Of a stretch of DNA of 64,000 nt, positions 12,540-23,682 are shown piece by piece (the stretch's first letter is position 1; each line of letters opens with the position of its first letter). Under the pieces are notes generated by a model. That model had not been told where the DNA came from and made no database searches. It saw only the letters and a program-made list of their open reading frames with translations. The stretch is from Callorhinus ursinus (Eukaryota; Chordata; Mammalia; Carnivora; Otariidae), in contig NW_020312828.1 in NCBI RefSeq assembly GCF_003265705.1, positions 55,905,961 to 55,969,960 of the forward strand, in the 5' to 3' direction. The translations under genes were made by a program, and so were the position numbers.

Positions 12540-12935
12540 AAAGACAGTTTTTTTCAGGGTTGTGAAGAGGATTGATTCTAAAAGGTTGAATGAAATTTCC
12601 ACAAATTGTAATTTTTTGGAAGTTGAGTAATGGTTGAGAATTAGGTGCTTGTTATAATGGAAATATTTATTTGGAGAAAGATAAACACATTTAAATAAAG
12701 GTAAATCACCTTTAGATGTATTAATCATTAGTTACCCATCACCTACCAAGTTGGCTGTTAGTACGTGAATAAATCGGACATAATACGATGTTTTAGTGGG
12801 AGTTAAGTTTAATATTTAACCAAGTAGGTCTGAATAAAGGCTTTTTTAGAAGGGATAGTTAGCCATGAGCATGGCCAGAATTACCCAGAGAATATATAAA
12901 TTTTGCTGCAGGTGATATTATAATTTAGGTTGAAG
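12540..12935. other. Unassigned intergenic DNA
   Basis: No gene or recognisable repeat. Confidence 0.45.
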
Positions 12936-12952
12936 ATATTAAAGAGAATTGA

Positions 12953-13114
12953 TGGGCAGGGGGAAGGGTTAAATGGGTTATTAAGGAAGGCACTTGTGAT
13001 GAGCCCTGGGTGTTGTATGGAAGTGATTAATCTCTAAATTCTATTCCTGAAACTAATATTACAGTATGTGTTAACTAACTGGAATTTAAATAAAAACTTG
13101 AAACTACAAAAAAA
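12953..13114 (+). mobile_element. Severely 5'-truncated L1 (3' UTR only), exact TSD
   Basis: Only the last ~160 bases of an older-type carnivore L1 3' UTR: 'gcacttgtgatgagccctgg', 'gttaactaactggaattt', then an A-rich tail. Exact 17-bp TSD atattaaagagaattga at 12936-12952 and 13115-13131. The 3' end matches that of the inverted L1 ending at 8358. Confidence 0.93.
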
Positions 13115-13131
13115 ATATTAAAGAGAATTGA

Positions 13132-14435
13132 AACTTGTTCAAAATATTTTCTCAAATTGCTCTTCTTATGTAATATAGCCATTTAAATATTTTCAAATTT
13201 AAAATATGGTCTATTATTGTAGTTTGTGGTCATGTTTTAAAGTTGTTTATTGATTTTATATGCTGTATTTGTTTTGTTTTAAAATTTTAAATACTATATT
13301 TCAACAGAAGAAGGGAATTTGAATTTGATTTTTAAAATAAAATGTATGAATATACAAAAATAATTCTTGGGAAATATTGCTTGGGAAAATTGTGCATTTA
13401 ACTGTAGCAAGCATATCAATATGCTTACTATCTCTCTTGTTTTTAAAACCAATTCAGTAAATACCAGAAATAAATAATATTTTCTAAAAGTAGCATATTT
13501 CCTAAGGAAGGCCATGCTACAGGACATATATTCTTAATTATATACTGGAGAAGAGAACATGTCCTATGATATAAAATCTAAAACATTTTAAAACATTATT
13601 TTTCCTCCTCCTGGACTAGGAAGTATTTCCTTTAATCAAATGTGTGCATATCTTGAGTCATGGAAGAAGACTGCAGGGCAGGGAGGTGCTATTCCTCTTT
13701 GCCCCTATATTTATCTATTTTTGGCCTCAGGCTCAAGAATAAAGGTGAATAAATTCTAGCACTTCAAAGAAATGGGAAAGCAGTTGTCTGAGCAATTTTT
13801 ATTGGCATATTTAACAACTTTAGTATATAACTTCATCATATGTATATTTATTCACAGACATGTATATATATGCAAACCTTATTTAATTATAAAACTCACT
13901 CAGGAAAATATGAATTATAAAAAAAGTACCTATATAAATAAGTGTTCCAATATATTCTTTTTACATGCTGATGGATGATGTATGCAGTCTCTGGGGTGCA
14001 TACTTCTATTTGGAGTCTGTGTACAACAACAGACTCTGTGAATGATATGAATCTACTTGTCTGGTTTACTGTTATATACTTATACAGTTATATCCGTATT
14101 GAGCACATTTTGTGTGACAGCTAGTCTGTTCAATAAATATTTTTGAATTTCATCTAACTGATTAATTAGGACTAAAGAACAGAACTTATTAAGCTATCTG
14201 TAACTCTTTGCCAGATTCATCTTAAGATTCACTCCCAAATTTTCTCTATCATTTCTTATGTACTTGAGGAATAAACCATGTCTTAATCAATTAATCCCAT
14301 ATGTTTCCTTAAACACATACACATATGGGGGGCGGGATCTGATATTATATATATATCTCATTACACTTTTCTTGTATCAACTGGCTCTGTCTTTGTTACT
14401 TCTGCAGTATCTGCCAAGAGCCACCCACTCTTTAG
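13132..14435. other. Unassigned AT-rich DNA
   Basis: No gene recognised. Short ORFs at 13294-13527 and 13772-13978 have no motif and atypical AT-driven composition. A 'ttcaataaatattt' end near 14128-14141 resembles an L2/MIR relic. Confidence 0.45.
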
Positions 14436-14690
14436 TGTATAATACATAATACCCAAACCCTTAGACAAACATCCAGGATACACTTACCTGGCTTCAGCAT
14501 TTCTTGCAGAGTTTAGTTCACATCCATGTGTGTTAATCTTATACTCCAGCCACACTGAAAATTCTATTGTTCCCTGGACTTCATAAGTCTGAACTTTTGC
14601 TCAGCTATTTTCTTTCTGTCCCGAATTCTCTTTTCCAGTCATCTCTTTTCTCCATGCGAGCTCAAATCTTACACACATCATTATCTGATA
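14436..14690 (+). mobile_element. L2 (LINE2) relic
   Basis: Fits the L2 3' region: 'acccaaacccttagacaaac' (from the '-aaatccaaactcctta-' block), 'ctccagccacactgaaaatt', 'tcccgaattctcttttcc' and 'gagctcaaatcttacac'. Strongly diverged. Confidence 0.55.
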
Positions 14691-15394
14691 TCCTACATAG
14701 GTCCTCTTTTCCTCTTCTTCTTTTGGATTTCCTGGGTATGTGTTAAAATATAAATAATAAAATTTACCATTTCAACTATTTTTCAGTGTGTAATTCATTG
14801 TCAGTAAGTGCATTCACATGGTGCAACCATCATCTCTATCTTCATCATCCCAAACTGAAATTCTTTACCATCAAACAAGAACCTCCCACTCTTCCTCCTT
14901 CATCCTCTGCTAACCACCATTCTACCTTACATCTCTATGAATTTGAGTATTCTAGGGACCTCATGTACGTGAAATCATACAATATTTGTTATTTCTGTCT
15001 AATTTATTTCCCTTAGCATGTTTTTCAAGGTTCATACACGTTGTGGCATGTATCAGAATTTCATTCCTTCTTAAGGCTGATTAATATTCTTTTTATGTAC
15101 ATGCCACCTTTTGTTTGGTTTATCTATTCATCTGTTGATGGACCCTGGGTTTGTTTCCACGTTTTGGCATTGCGGGTAATGCTGCTTTGATATACAAATA
15201 TCTGTTTGTGTCTCTGCTTTCAGTTCTTTTTGGATATAAACAGAAGTGGAATGCTGGATCATTTGGTAATACTATGGTTGATTTTTTGAGGAATGTCATA
15301 ATGTTTTCCACAATGGCTGCACCATTTCACATTCCCACTAGCAGTGTAAGAGAGTTCTAATTTCTCAATATCCTCTCCAACACTTGTTTTTTCC

Positions 15395-15395
15395 T

Positions 15396-15439
<44 letters not shown>

Positions 15440-15451
15440 TCNNNNNNNNNN

Positions 15452-15498
<47 letters not shown>
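15395..15498 (+). repeat. (CTTT)n microsatellite containing an assembly gap
   Basis: Nearly pure CTTT repeat on both sides of ten Ns at 15442-15451. The true length is unknown because the gap lies inside the repeat. It lies inside the old L1M. Confidence 0.98.
15442..15451. other. Assembly gap (10 N)
   Basis: Exactly ten Ns in the middle of the CTTT tract. This is probably a placeholder length, not a measured one. Confidence 0.99.
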
Positions 15499-15499
<1 letters not shown>

Positions 15500-15705
15500 T
15501 TTTACGTATTACCTATCCTAATGGATGTGAAATGGTAAATAATTTAGAAATAATATTTCTTTTTATTTTACAATTATCTGTTTATGATTTTATAATATAT
15601 TGTAGTCTAGAGATTATTTAGTACTTTTCTGCCTCTCTGACTCTATTAAAATATTTGAGTTAGATTTTTTTTTCTTAGACCCACGTTTTCAGCACACCAC
15701 ATATT

Positions 15706-15900
15706 TATTTTAAAGATTTATTTATTTGTTTTAGAAGGAGAGAGAGCATGAGCAGGGGGAGAGGCAGAGGGAGAGGGAGAGAAGCAGACTTTACCCTGAG
15801 TATGGAGCCCAATGCAGGGCTCAATCTCACAACACTGAGATGATGACTGAGCTAAAATCAAGAGTCAGATGCTTAACTGACTGAGCCGCCTAGGTGCCCC
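15706..15900 (-). mobile_element. Carnivore SINE (SINEC), minus strand
   Basis: Reads on the plus strand as T-rich tail, GA-rich tract, 'gagagaagcagactttaccc' and 'ctgagccgcctaggtgcccc' (reverse of the tRNA head). TSD agcacaccacatatt at 15691-15705 and agcaccccacatatt at 15901-15915 (14 of 15). The body is diverged. Confidence 0.95.
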
Positions 15901-15915
15901 AGCACCCCACATATT

Positions 15916-17370
15916 GTATAATAAACACTTGATAAGTGTTTGTTTGATATTCACTACATTTCCATGTATCATTGTAAATTTGTCTAATTTCAATGTTTGA
16001 AATGTTAGGCATTTTATTATGGTAATTGTGGCAAATTCCATTAAAATCATGTTATTTCTGTTCATTCTGATACATCTATAGTTAACATTGTACACAATTT
16101 TTGTTGTTCTAAATAGCACGTATTGATTCCTGATGACTGTCAGTAGTGGATATGATGAGAAATATGGAGAGGGGTAATTTGGTCTTAATTCCATGAGGGT
16201 TAGAAGTTAGACAGAGTCAGGTTAGGAAAACTAAAAAGCAGAAAACTAAAAATAGAAAAAGCAGAGCTGCAGAAGTCATGCCACATGAAGTTGATCAGGG
16301 ACAGGTAAATGTGCAAGTATCGAAGACACTCCTATTAATGGAAAGTCAATCAATAGAGACATAAATCAGCAAATAAACAAGAAAGAATTTGATTAATCTT
16401 TAAAAACCAAAAGTCTAAGGAATACAAGTACAAAAATTCATTATAGATGCCAGTTTGCAAAAGGCTTTGATAGAGGAACAACCCTTACCTCTGATGTATA
16501 AATAAATAAGTATTCAGAGTGAGTTACTTAGGTCAACTGGGAAGCAAGTAAGAGTGCATCTGAGTGAAGTGGTACAAATGCAGGGCAAGTTTTGGGACTA
16601 GACTTTTTTTGTCAAGTATTCTCAATATCCTACAGTAAAAAAGGAACTTCTCAACAACTTAAGTTTAGAGAAGCAAAATAATTTATATCAAAATATAATA
16701 CATGGTGTCAAATATTTTAATGGATAATTAATTTTTATTGGATTTAATTAGAACATTATTCAATTATAGATGCCTTTTCCAGGAGACAAATGTCACTTTT
16801 AAAAGACGCAAAAACAATCTACCTTTGTAAACACCAAAGACAGTCAAAATTACTGCTAAATAGACAAGTGTGTGAGATTTGAAGGAAGGAAGACACATTC
16901 ACTTTGGCTACAATTAGAAATGTCATTTACAAAGTGGGATTTAATCTATGTTGCTAAAATCTTGTCATATGCAATGATAAGTAAGACTGGGTTCTGATGT
17001 AACACTTTTCTTCTTCAAGATTCGCCGTATGTATTAACTAGGAATCATTAAGGTTAAATTTTGTAGTACCGGCATATTTAGCTAGGAAATAAGGCAGAAT
17101 AGATAAAAATAGTTTTCTAATGAATGTTAACCCTAGACCAGTTTCTACATCTGCCACGATTTTTGGCTCTGTGTTAACACTTTATGGTCATTAGATTCTT
17201 TTCTTACATAAAATTGAAATATTGCATATTTCAATTTTATCAATAATTCATTGCATTTTATTATAACTTACTGGTTTAAAAAATATATAGCAAATGTACT
17301 TTTCAAACAGTATATTTCAAATTAATGAAAATAAAGCTACTAGATGACTTAGTATAGTTTCTATAGAATT
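15916..17370. other. Unassigned intergenic DNA
   Basis: No gene or family-level repeat recognised. Open frames are short and featureless. Confidence 0.5.
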
Positions 17371-17759
17371 CTAATTTAAAAAATTTTTTTCTTATGTTAT
17401 GTTAATCACCATACATTACATCATTAATGTATTCCATGATTCATTGTTGGCGTATAACACCCAGTGTTCCATTCAGTACATACGCTCTTTAATACCCATC
17501 ACCAGGCTAACTCATCCCCCCACCACCCTCCCCTCTAGAACCCTCAGTTTGTTTTTCAGAGTCCATAGTCTCTCATGGTTCATCTCCCCCTCCGATTCCC
17601 CCCCCTTCATTTTTCCCTTCCTACTATCTTCTTCTTTTTCTTTTTTAAATGTATAATGTATTATTAGTTTCAGAGGTACAGATCTGTGATTCAACAGTCT
17701 TACACAATTCATAGCGCTCACCATAGCACATACCCTCCTCAGTGTCTATCACCCAGCCA

Positions 17760-17779
17760 CCCCATCCCTCCCACCCCCC
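17760..17779 (-). other. G-quadruplex-forming motif in L1 3' UTR
   Basis: Plus strand has C runs of 4, 3, 3 and 6 separated by AT, T and A, so the minus strand (the L1 sense strand) has four G runs of at least three with 1-2 base loops. The equivalent site in the full-length copy is at 27547-27563. Confidence 0.8.
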
Positions 17780-17955
17780 ACCACTCCAGCAACCCTCAGT
17801 TTGTTTCCTGAGATTAAGAATTCCTCATATCAGCGAGATCATATAATACATGTCTTTCTCTGATTGACTTATTCCGCTCAGCAAAATACCCTCCAGTTCC
17901 ATCCACATCATTGCAAATGGCAAAATTTCATTCCTTTTCATGGCTGCATAATATT

Positions 17956-17958
<3 letters not shown>

Positions 17959-18004
<46 letters not shown>
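17959..18004 (+). repeat. (GT)23 microsatellite inside L1 ORF2
   Basis: 46 bases of pure GT. It lies at the ORF2 site which in the full-length copy holds a TA/CA array (27317-27364). Confidence 0.97.
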
Positions 18005-18007
<3 letters not shown>

Positions 18008-18365
18008 CCTTCTTTTTTATCCATTCATCTGTCAATGGATATCTTGACTCTTTCCATAGTTTGGCTATTGTGGACATTGCTGCTATAAACATCAGTGTGC
18101 ACATACCCCTTCGGATCCCTACATTTGTATCTTTGGGGTAAATATCCAGTGGTGCAATTGCTGGATCATATGGTAGCTCTATTTGCAACTTTTTGAGGAA
18201 CCTCCATACTGTTTTCCAGAGTCACTGCACCAGCTTGCATTCCCACCAACATTGTAGGAGGCTTCCCCTTTCTCCGCATCCCCGCCAACATCTGTCATTT
18301 CCTGACTTGTTAGTTTTAGCCATTCTGACTGGTGTGAGGTGGTATCTCATTGAGGTTTTAATTTG

Positions 18366-18870
18366 ACAACTATTTTACTTTCTACATATTTTCAATCATC
18401 AAGTTGGTTAATTTTTTCTGTAGTGTATCTGTCCCTTTGTCTCTTCTTTTTTTAATTTCCATATCTCCTATAATTCTCATTTTCTCAGCAATAACTACAG
18501 TATCTTAGGTAGACATATCAACTCTTTATTTTAACCAACATACATATTTCTATCATAATATTCAATATGATTGCAATATTATTTCATATGAATAATAATA
18601 ATCAATATGACCCCAACTGATGCTAAGTAAATAAGATTTTACAACAAACATTTTATACTAATTTACCAAATTGTTGAATTTATAAATTCAAACATATTCA
18701 GACTATCATGAAACTTACAAATGCTTCATTAAAGAGCTACACATCTACAATTTTATTATTTTGTATTGTTTAAGTGACTGGGATCATACTTGCTCTATTA
18801 TATCACATGATATCTATGAGATCCAGTAAGGATACCATATAACCTATTGCCTAAAACTTTCTAATGGACA
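18366..18870. other. Unassigned AT-rich DNA
   Basis: No gene or named element seen. Confidence 0.45.
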
Positions 18871-19286
18871 TGGGGTGGCTGGGTGGCTCAATCAGTTAAG
18901 TGTACAGCTTTTGGTTTTGCCCTAGGTCATGATCTCATGGGTTGTGAGATCGAGCCCTACGTTGGGCTCTGGGTTCAGTGTGGAGTCCGCTTGAAGATTC
19001 TCTCCCTCTGCCCCTCCTGCAACTTGTGCACGTGCTTTCTGTCTCTAAAGCAAATAAATAGGGACGCCTGGGTGGCTCAGTTGGTTAAGCATCTGCCTTC
19101 AGTGCAGGTCATGAATCGCAGGGTCCTGGGATTGAGTCCTGCATCAGACTCCTTGCTCAGTGGGGAGCCTGCTTCTCCCTCTGCCTGCCATTCCCCTGCT
19201 TGTGCTCTCTCTCTCTTTCTGATAAATAAATAAAATCTTTAAAAAAATTAAAAAGAATAAAATAAATTAATTAATCTTTAAAAAAA
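18871..19286 (+). mobile_element. Old-type carnivore SINE, split by a younger SINE
   Basis: Older SINEC layout (18871-19060): 'ggctgggtggctcaatcag' head, 'ttttggttttgcc' block, 'cttgaagattctctccctct' body. Its 'caaataaata' tail is interrupted at 19060 by the SINE at 19061-19247 and seems to resume at 19257-19286 ('aaataaattaattaatcttt' then A run). Confidence 0.85.
19061..19247 (+). mobile_element. Carnivore SINE nested in an older SINE tail
   Basis: GGGACGCCTGGGTGGCTCAG head, 'gttggttaagcatctgcc', B-box-like GGGATTGAGTCC, 'cagtggggagcctgcttctc', 'ctctgcctgccattcccctg' body and AAATAAATAAAATCTTT(A)n. The flanks are A/T-rich ('caaataaata' and 'aaaataaatta'), fitting insertion into an A-rich tail. 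Confidence 0.94.
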
Positions 19287-20868
19287 ATCTTATTAATGGA
19301 AGTATTTCATCAGTCCCTTGAATTGTCAGAAGGGCAGCATTGATGAAATGAAAAAATACAGTGTGGAGATAAAAGAAATCTTGAATTAATGCTGTCCTTT
19401 TTTTTTTTAGACCAGAACCATGATTAAGCATAGTTTCTCATCTGTGAATTTGAGATAATATTGAATTTAAACATAAAAAATGTGTCTATATATTTTTCAG
19501 TAAAAATATTAGCCATTGTTTTTGTATTGTAAATCCTAACAAATATTTCAACATCACTTCTTATTTGAGCCCAAGGCACCATCTCTGTCCAACCAACCAA
19601 GCCTTTGAATCATTCACCACACACCATTTGTTGAGCTAATGTGCAAAAAATACCACAAAAAATTATAAAGTGATCTTTAAAGTATTTTTGCAGTTGCAAT
19701 GGATGTTTCTGTTTTTGTCACATATGAAACCTGACTGGTTTTTCTTCCTATTCTTTAAAATCATGCCTCTCAATAATTCATTACTTAGTCTAAAACTTAA
19801 TCACATCAATATAATTATATATGTAGATTTTATATATATATTTACATACACATACATAAATGAATATATGAAAAACTTCTCTTTGATTAAAATTGTAAGT
19901 TAGAAAAAAATCCTGACAATTAAAGAGAATAAATTACCAGAATCTGAAATGTTTTTGTGAAAGCTTGATGCATGTACAAGAGTCACTTAGCAAGTCAGTG
20001 AGCCTGGTCAATCACGATAACTATGTGGCTTCACTGATTGCAGTTATTACATGGAATCACATTATTATAAAAAAGACCACATGAAGTACATGAGAAAACT
20101 CATAATCATTTATATTTTAGTGCCACTGGAAAACTTGGGAAAAAATGCCAGAGATCTACTATTCTGTTTGAATCTAAAGTAATACTCAATGAATTAATTC
20201 ATATACTTAAATTTTATTTTATACATGCTTTTTAAAAAAAGAATTACAATATATGCTGTTTGACATCAAATCCCACAGTATGTTGTTTCTTATTTAAATA
20301 ACTCTGGTTTCTCAGTAGGTCTAATAAATGATGATTGAATAATCTGCTGATTATATAAGCCACTGTTTATAGGGGAGAGACTATATATGTCATATAAAAT
20401 CAAATGATTTGTAATTTAAATGAAATATACCAATTGATATATGTAAGGAGGAATCTGAACAATTTATGTTATACCATTCTATACCAACTTCTAAATTATT
20501 GAATTTTTAAAGTCAAAATACATTCAGAATATCTTAAAACGTATCATGCTTAATTAAAGACACATATGCCGAAAGTTTTATTATATTATTTAAATGATTG
20601 GGGTTATTTTTTTACCCTAAAACCTGAAATAAATATTTATCTTTTGAGTTAATAGTAGAATTATCATTTTAGAGATCTCATTATTTATTCAGAAAATAAA
20701 CTTTGCATTGGTACAGGATATGAAATGCTATATACAATAATAAAAAAGATAAAATAAATATAACAAAAATAATGTAGCCTTGGAGTATTTTTGTTTTCTC
20801 AAAATGTTTTCCTCTAGTTAGTGTGTTGGGTCTCTTAGAAAATAAGCTTTTAGAATTCTATAGAAAAT
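19287..20868. other. Unassigned AT-rich DNA before the full-length L1
   Basis: No gene recognised. A weak MIR-like stretch lies near 19435-19470. Otherwise featureless AT-rich sequence. Confidence 0.45.
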
Positions 20869-20869
20869 G

Positions 20870-22703
20870 AGGGAGGAGCAAGATGGTAGAGGAGTGGGAC
20901 ACCTAAATTTCATTTGGTCCCAGGAATTTGGCTAGATACGGATCAAACCATTCTGAACACCTATGAACTCAACAGGAGATCGAAGAAAAGAATAGCAGCA
21001 ACTCTCTGAACAGAAAAGCAACCACTCTCTGGAAGGTAGGATGTGCAGAGAAGTGAATCCGGGGAAGTGAATCCCCAGGCGATATTCAGGAAGATAGACA
21101 GCAGGGGAGGGGGCCTCCATCAGCCATACCAGCAAGTAACAGAGCAGCAGAGCACAAAATCGGAACTTTTAGAAGTCAGCTCTGCTGAGGGACGTCACTC
21201 CAGTGGCTAAGCAGAGGGTGGTACCCTCGCTGGGACATTGTGGTCTCAGGACCCTCGGGGTCACAGAAAGACCGAGGGTGCCTGAGTGCAGCAGAGCTCC
21301 CAGGTATCAGAGCTGGGAAGCCGGCTGCAGAGACGGAGAAGAGGAGTGGGTTCTCAGCTCGGGGTTGCCATAAACCGTGATCTGCGGCACAGTCGGGCCA
21401 CTGCTCTTCCCAGCAGGGACCCAACAAGTGGCAGATCTGGGGAGCCTCCCCTTCCTCCCCAGGGAGGAGCAGCGTGGGAGCGCACCACAGGGATCTGCTG
21501 GCATTGGAGACTTCACATGGGGTCGTGTGCCACAGAGAGAAATGCTCGGTCACAGGCTGGGAGAGCACAGATTGCAGCCGGAGACCGCAGAGATGGGAGT
21601 GATTGACTGCTTTTCTCTGGGGGTGCACAGAGGAATGGGGCCCCAAGTTCTCGGCTCCTCTGGGGTGGAGATTGGGAGGCCGCCATTTTCACTCTCGTCC
21701 TCCAAAGCTGTACGGAAAGCTTGCAGGGAACAAAAGCTCCTGAGAGCAAACATGAGCAGATTGCTTAGCCCGGACAGCAAGGGCGGGGCAATTCCGCCTC
21801 TGGCAAAGACATTTGGGAACCACGGCAACAGGCCCCTCCCCCAGAAGATCAACACAAACAGCCAGCCAAGACCAACTTTACCGATCAATGAGAATGGCAG
21901 AACTCCAGCGCTAGGGCAATCCTGCCCGTAGAATTCATAGTTTTTTTTACCATGATTCTTTAGTCTTTCAAAGTTAATTTTTTTAATCTTTTTTTTTTAA
22001 TTTTTCTTTTTCCCTTTTTCAACCAACATCTTATCAATCCCTTTTTTAAAAAGCATTTTTATTTTTCATATTTAGAGTCATATTCTCTCCCTTCATAGTA
22101 GTTACCCTTATTTTTGGCATTTTCATATATATATAAGTTGTTCTCTCTTTAAAATTTTGAGATACAGTTTCTCCTAACAGAGCAAAATGTTCCCTAAGTC
22201 TCTTGTATGGGTTTGTTCTAGTCTCCTGCATGATCACATTCACTCCCCTTTTTTTAAAAAATCCTTTTCTTTCTTTTTTCAAACAATTTCTTATCTTAGC
22301 AATTCCTTTTATAAAATCTTTTATAATTTTCATCTTTACAGTCATATTCCATCCCTTCATTGTATTATCCCTTATTTTTGTACATATATAAGTTTTTCTT
22401 TCTCTAAAATTTTGGGAGGCACTTCCTTCTAACAGACCAAAATACACCCAAAATCTCGTGTGTGGCACTGATCTATGCACCAGTCTGATCATATTTGATC
22501 ATATTCTGTTTTGTTTTGTTTTGTTCTGTTTTTGTTTGTTTTTATCATTTTCTTTTTCTTTTTTTTCTTTTCCTTTTTTCTTTCTTTCCCTTTCTTTTCC
22601 CCAGTTTCAGGTCTTTTATGATTTGTTTAGAGTATATTTTCTGGGGATGTTGTTACCCTCTTAGCATTTTGTTCTCTCATTCATCTATTCTCCTCTTCAC
22701 AAA
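20870..22703 (+). promoter_or_regulatory. L1 5' UTR (internal promoter region)
   Basis: Roughly 20960-21930 is relatively GC-rich, standing out in an AT-rich window. 21940-22700 is very T-rich with TTTTG and TTTTC runs. In L1s this region holds the internal RNA polymerase II promoter; that is family knowledge, not seen directly. The T-rich part contains two degenerate tandem units (see 22018-22515). Open frames on both strands here, up to 184 codons, are regarded as chance. Confidence 0.8.
22018..22515 (+). repeat. Two degenerate ~255-264 bp tandem units in the L1 5' UTR
   Basis: Unit 1 (about 22018-22270) and unit 2 (about 22277-22515) share an ordered series: 'cttatc..aatccctttt/aattcctttt', 'agtcatattc' (22076, 22340), 'cccttatttttg', 'atatataagttt/gt', 'taaaattttg' (22150, 22405), 'ctaacaga.caaaat', then 'tgatcacat/tgatcatat'. 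The spacing between matching landmarks is 255-264 bases. Confidence 0.75.
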
Positions 22704-23601
22704 ATGACAAGACAGAAAAAAATCACCTCAACAAAAAGAACAAAAGGCAGTACCGACTGCCAGGGACCTACTCAAAATGAACATTAGTACAATGTGGGAA
22801 CTAGAGTTCAGAATGATGATTTTACAGATACTGGCTGGGCTTGAAAAAAGCATGGAAGTTATTAGAGAAACCCTTTCTGGAGAAATAAAAGAACTAAAAT
22901 CTAACAAAGTCAAAATCAAAAAGGTTATTAATGAGGTGCAATAAAAAATGGGGGCTCTAACTGCTAGGATAAATGAGGCAGAAGAGAGAATTAGCGATAT
23001 AGAAGACCAAATGATGGAAAATAAGGAAGCTGAGAAAAAGAGAGATAAACAACTACTGGATCATGAGGGCAGAATTCGAGAGATAAGCAATACCATAAGA
23101 CAAAACAACATTAGAATAATTGGGATCCCAGAAGAAGAAGAAAGAGAGAGAGGCACAGAAGGTATATTGGAGCAAGTTATAGCAGAGAACTTCTCTAATT
23201 TGGGGAAGGAAACAGGCATCAAACTCCACAAGGCAGAGAGAACCCCCCCTCAGAATCAATAAAAATAAATCAACACCCCTCACCTAATAGTAAAACTTCC
23301 GAGTCTCAGAGACCAAGAAAATATCCTGAAAGCAGCTCGGTAGAAGAGATCTGTAACCTACAATGGTAGAAACATTAGATTGGTAACAGACCTATCCACA
23401 GAGACCTGGCAGGCCAGAAAGGACTGGCATGATATATTCAGAGCACTAAATGAGAAAAATATGCAGTCGAGAATACTATATCCAGCTAGGCTGTCATTGA
23501 AAATAGAAGGAGAAATGAAAAGCTTCCAGGACAAACAAAAACTAAAGGAATTTGCAAACACAAAACCAGCCCTCCAAGAAATATTGAAAGAGGTCCTCTA
23601 A
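22704..23601 (+). pseudogene. L1 ORF1 (RNA-binding chaperone protein), broken
   Basis: ORF1p normally forms trimers through a coiled coil and binds L1 RNA with an RRM and C-terminal domain. Here ATG at 22704 starts MTRQKK..., but the frame stops at 22785-22787. The coding signal continues in another frame, stops at 22942-22944, then runs open at 22948-23262 with a heptad-rich segment (AEERISDIEDQMMENKEAEK) followed by the RRM start NNIRIIGIPEEE. A further frame break lies near 23240-23300. The C-terminal domain is readable at 23380-23601 (VTDLSTETWQARKDWHDIF ... LQEILKEVL). I judge at least four lesions. The length is near that of other carnivore ORF1s. Confidence 0.9.
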
Positions 23602-23682
23602 GCAAAGACAGAGCCTAAAAGCAGCATAGGCCAGAAAGGAACAGAGACAATATACAGTAACAGTCACCTTACAAGCAATACA

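Larger units (their letters stand above)
14740..15530 (-). mobile_element. Ancient L1 (L1M) 3' end, split by a CTTT microsatellite
   Basis: Plus strand reads as the reverse complement of an L1M 3' UTR and ORF2 end: 'aaatttaccatttcaac', 'catggtgcaaccatcatctc', 'tgaaatcatacaatatttg', 'tctgttgatggaccctggg', 'ccacaatggctgcaccattt' and, past the microsatellite, 'cctatcctaatggatgtga'. The order is continuous, so the microsatellite arose or expanded inside the element. Confidence 0.85.
17371..18365 (-). mobile_element. 5'-truncated young-type L1, minus strand
   Basis: About 1 kb holding the ORF2 C-terminus (18365 down to about 17840) and 3' UTR (about 17815-17371). Translation of the minus strand gives the ORF2 C-terminal signature [20 protein letters not shown]. 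The 3' UTR has a base part (17656-17815) and one extra terminal module (17390-17655), unlike the two extra modules in the full-length copy at 20870-28215. A (GT)23 array interrupts ORF2. TSD is unclear; 'ttctaattta' near 17368 and 'ttttaatttg' near 18356 may be a remnant. Confidence 0.92.

Noticed and set aside
17864..18141. Plus-strand frames with long Cys-Val repeats
   Set aside because: They are translations of the (GT)23 microsatellite inside an L1.
18883..19233. 116-codon frame spanning two SINEs
   Set aside because: It is a translation of two tandem SINE copies. Other frames at 5909-6166, 12223-12540, 41706-41912, 51631-51840 and 57305-57493 are SINE translations as well.
21377..21931. 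184-codon plus-strand frame and other overlapping frames on both strands in the L1 5' UTR
   Set aside because: GC-rich non-coding 5' UTR sequence gives long chance frames on several frames at once. No recognisable domain, and the position is before ORF1 of a known element.
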